Shown one piece after another: positions 63,665 to 64,000 of a DNA stretch of 64,000 nt; the first letter of the stretch is position 1; the number at the start of each line of letters is the position of its first letter. A model generated the notes under the pieces. It was not told the DNA's origin. It saw only the letters and a program-made list of their open reading frames with translations, and ran no database searches. A program made the translations under genes and the position numbers. Source of the DNA: UBA9300 sp032260385 (GTDB lineage: Bacteria > Bacteroidota > Bacteroidia > Bacteroidales > VadinHA17); the NCBI GenBank assembly GCA_032260385.1, contig JAVVEL010000011.1, positions 1 to 64,000 on the forward strand, read 5' to 3'.

Positions 63665-64000
63665 GTCCTTATCTTAATTGAATGAATAATTATAAATAAG
63701 CAATGAAGATAATAAAATGTTGGAAAGAAAAGTAGAGACATGTTATGCCAGTATCTTTCCATGGAAAGGACTTTCCTGCCCTGCACCTTGTCTAAGTGAA
63801 GGTAATCCTCTACGGGGCATTCGGATATATCTCAACGGCTATTGTCTGCCTTGTGTACAACCTCGTGGCAAAATGGACCGGTGGTGTGGAAGTTGAAATC
63901 GAGCTGGCCGGCGAATAACTGACTTATCCGGAGTGTGACCCGGGTTATTATTATTCACCCACTCCGTGGTATTCGAAATTTATCTGATATGGCTTCCGGA
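63665..64000. other. Right-edge intergenic region with a small membrane-protein fragment
   Basis: Apart from the fragment at 63796-63918, nothing is recognised. A 7-bp inverted repeat CGGAGTG/CACTCCG spans 63929-63966, with a 24-nt loop, too open to be called a terminator. Confidence 0.4.
63796..63918 (+). pseudogene. C-terminal fragment of a small membrane protein
   Basis: GTG to TAA gives 40 residues: YGAFGYISTAIVCLVYNLV, then AKWTGGVEVEIELAGE. The ending YNLxAxWxGGxExE is the tail of a small membrane protein family seen in many bacteria. A TAA stop lies directly before the GTG and no N-terminal part is found, so it looks like a remnant; a very short real protein is less likely. Confidence 0.45.

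Noticed and set aside
63929..63966. CGGAGTG/CACTCCG inverted repeat near the right edge
   Set aside because: The loop is 24 nt and no T-run follows, so it is too weak for a terminator call.
1..64000. CRISPR array, rRNA operon or replication origin
   Set aside because: No regularly spaced repeats, rRNA signature stretches or DnaA-box clusters were seen.

Overview
The window looks like the chromosome of a member of the Bacteroidota, probably a free-living or anaerobic Bacteroidales/Marinilabiliales-type lineage. This rests on a PorZ-like type IX secretion protein with a sorting C-terminus, HYR/LamG surface proteins of the type IX cargo kind, a DUF3098 protein next to ftsX, an ECF sigma/FecR/TonB-receptor trio, PspC-PadR modules, and promoters of the Bacteroidota form (TTG, about 20 nt, TAnnTTTG). 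No rRNA, CRISPR array, intact insertion sequence or prophage was found. One tRNA gene is present.

Layout. 1-3.2 kb: 5' part of a very large secreted HYR-repeat protein running off the left edge. 3.5-8.4 kb: leftward housekeeping block ilvE-ftsX-DUF3098-uppP-truB-queA. 8.5-15.6 kb: two class III adenylate cyclases with HD-type C-termini (one HD apparently dead) alternating with rdgB, porZ and recO. 15.6-22.7 kb: GH3-family enzyme, deoxynucleoside kinase, M16 protease, a GH-A type glycosidase lipoprotein and a PfkB sugar/nucleoside kinase. 22.7-24.3 kb: tRNA-Asn followed by a scarred stretch with a REP-like hairpin, a 7-bp tandem repeat, a DUF937 gene and a remnant of a multiheme cytochrome that runs into the 3' end of a kinase gene. 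24.2-31.8 kb: disaccharide island, with a uridine-kinase-like protein and a beta-phosphoglucomutase/GH65 phosphorylase fusion facing an OtsA-OtsB fusion and a FucP-type sugar transporter.

31.9-36.3 kb: leftward operon of a Gfo/Idh oxidoreductase, a rhomboid protease, two paralogous secreted CotH-kinase-like proteins and a DUF4956 membrane protein. 36.4-39.3 kb: remnant of an outer-membrane protein, then PspC-PadR-PspC behind a promoter that overlaps a palindrome. 39.3-44.9 kb: a small barrel protein, an LTxxQ-like periplasmic protein, and sigma/FecR/TonB receptor. 45.1-48.8 kb: an esterase lipoprotein, an Asp/Glu racemase and a DmpA-type peptidase. 48.9-54.7 kb: a TetR-controlled export operon (barrel, ABC ATPase, two permeases, LolA-like protein) with tandem repeats at its promoter. 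54.9-57.7 kb: DUF1080 lipoprotein, diacylglycerol kinase, PD40 propeller lipoprotein, and a CPBP-family membrane protein lacking the usual Glu-Glu. 57.8-63.7 kb: fused 5-oxoprolinase/hydantoinase, an Nramp-like transporter without the canonical metal ligands, and xthA. The right edge holds only a fragment of a small membrane protein.

Most of the window is ordinary core genome. The stretches with most unexplained biology are the CotH-like/DUF4956/rhomboid operon, the paired cyclases with one decayed HD domain, the Nramp-like/oxoprolinase pair, the TetR export operon and the scarred region after the tRNA. All functions are assigned by reading motifs and domain order; no database search was run.
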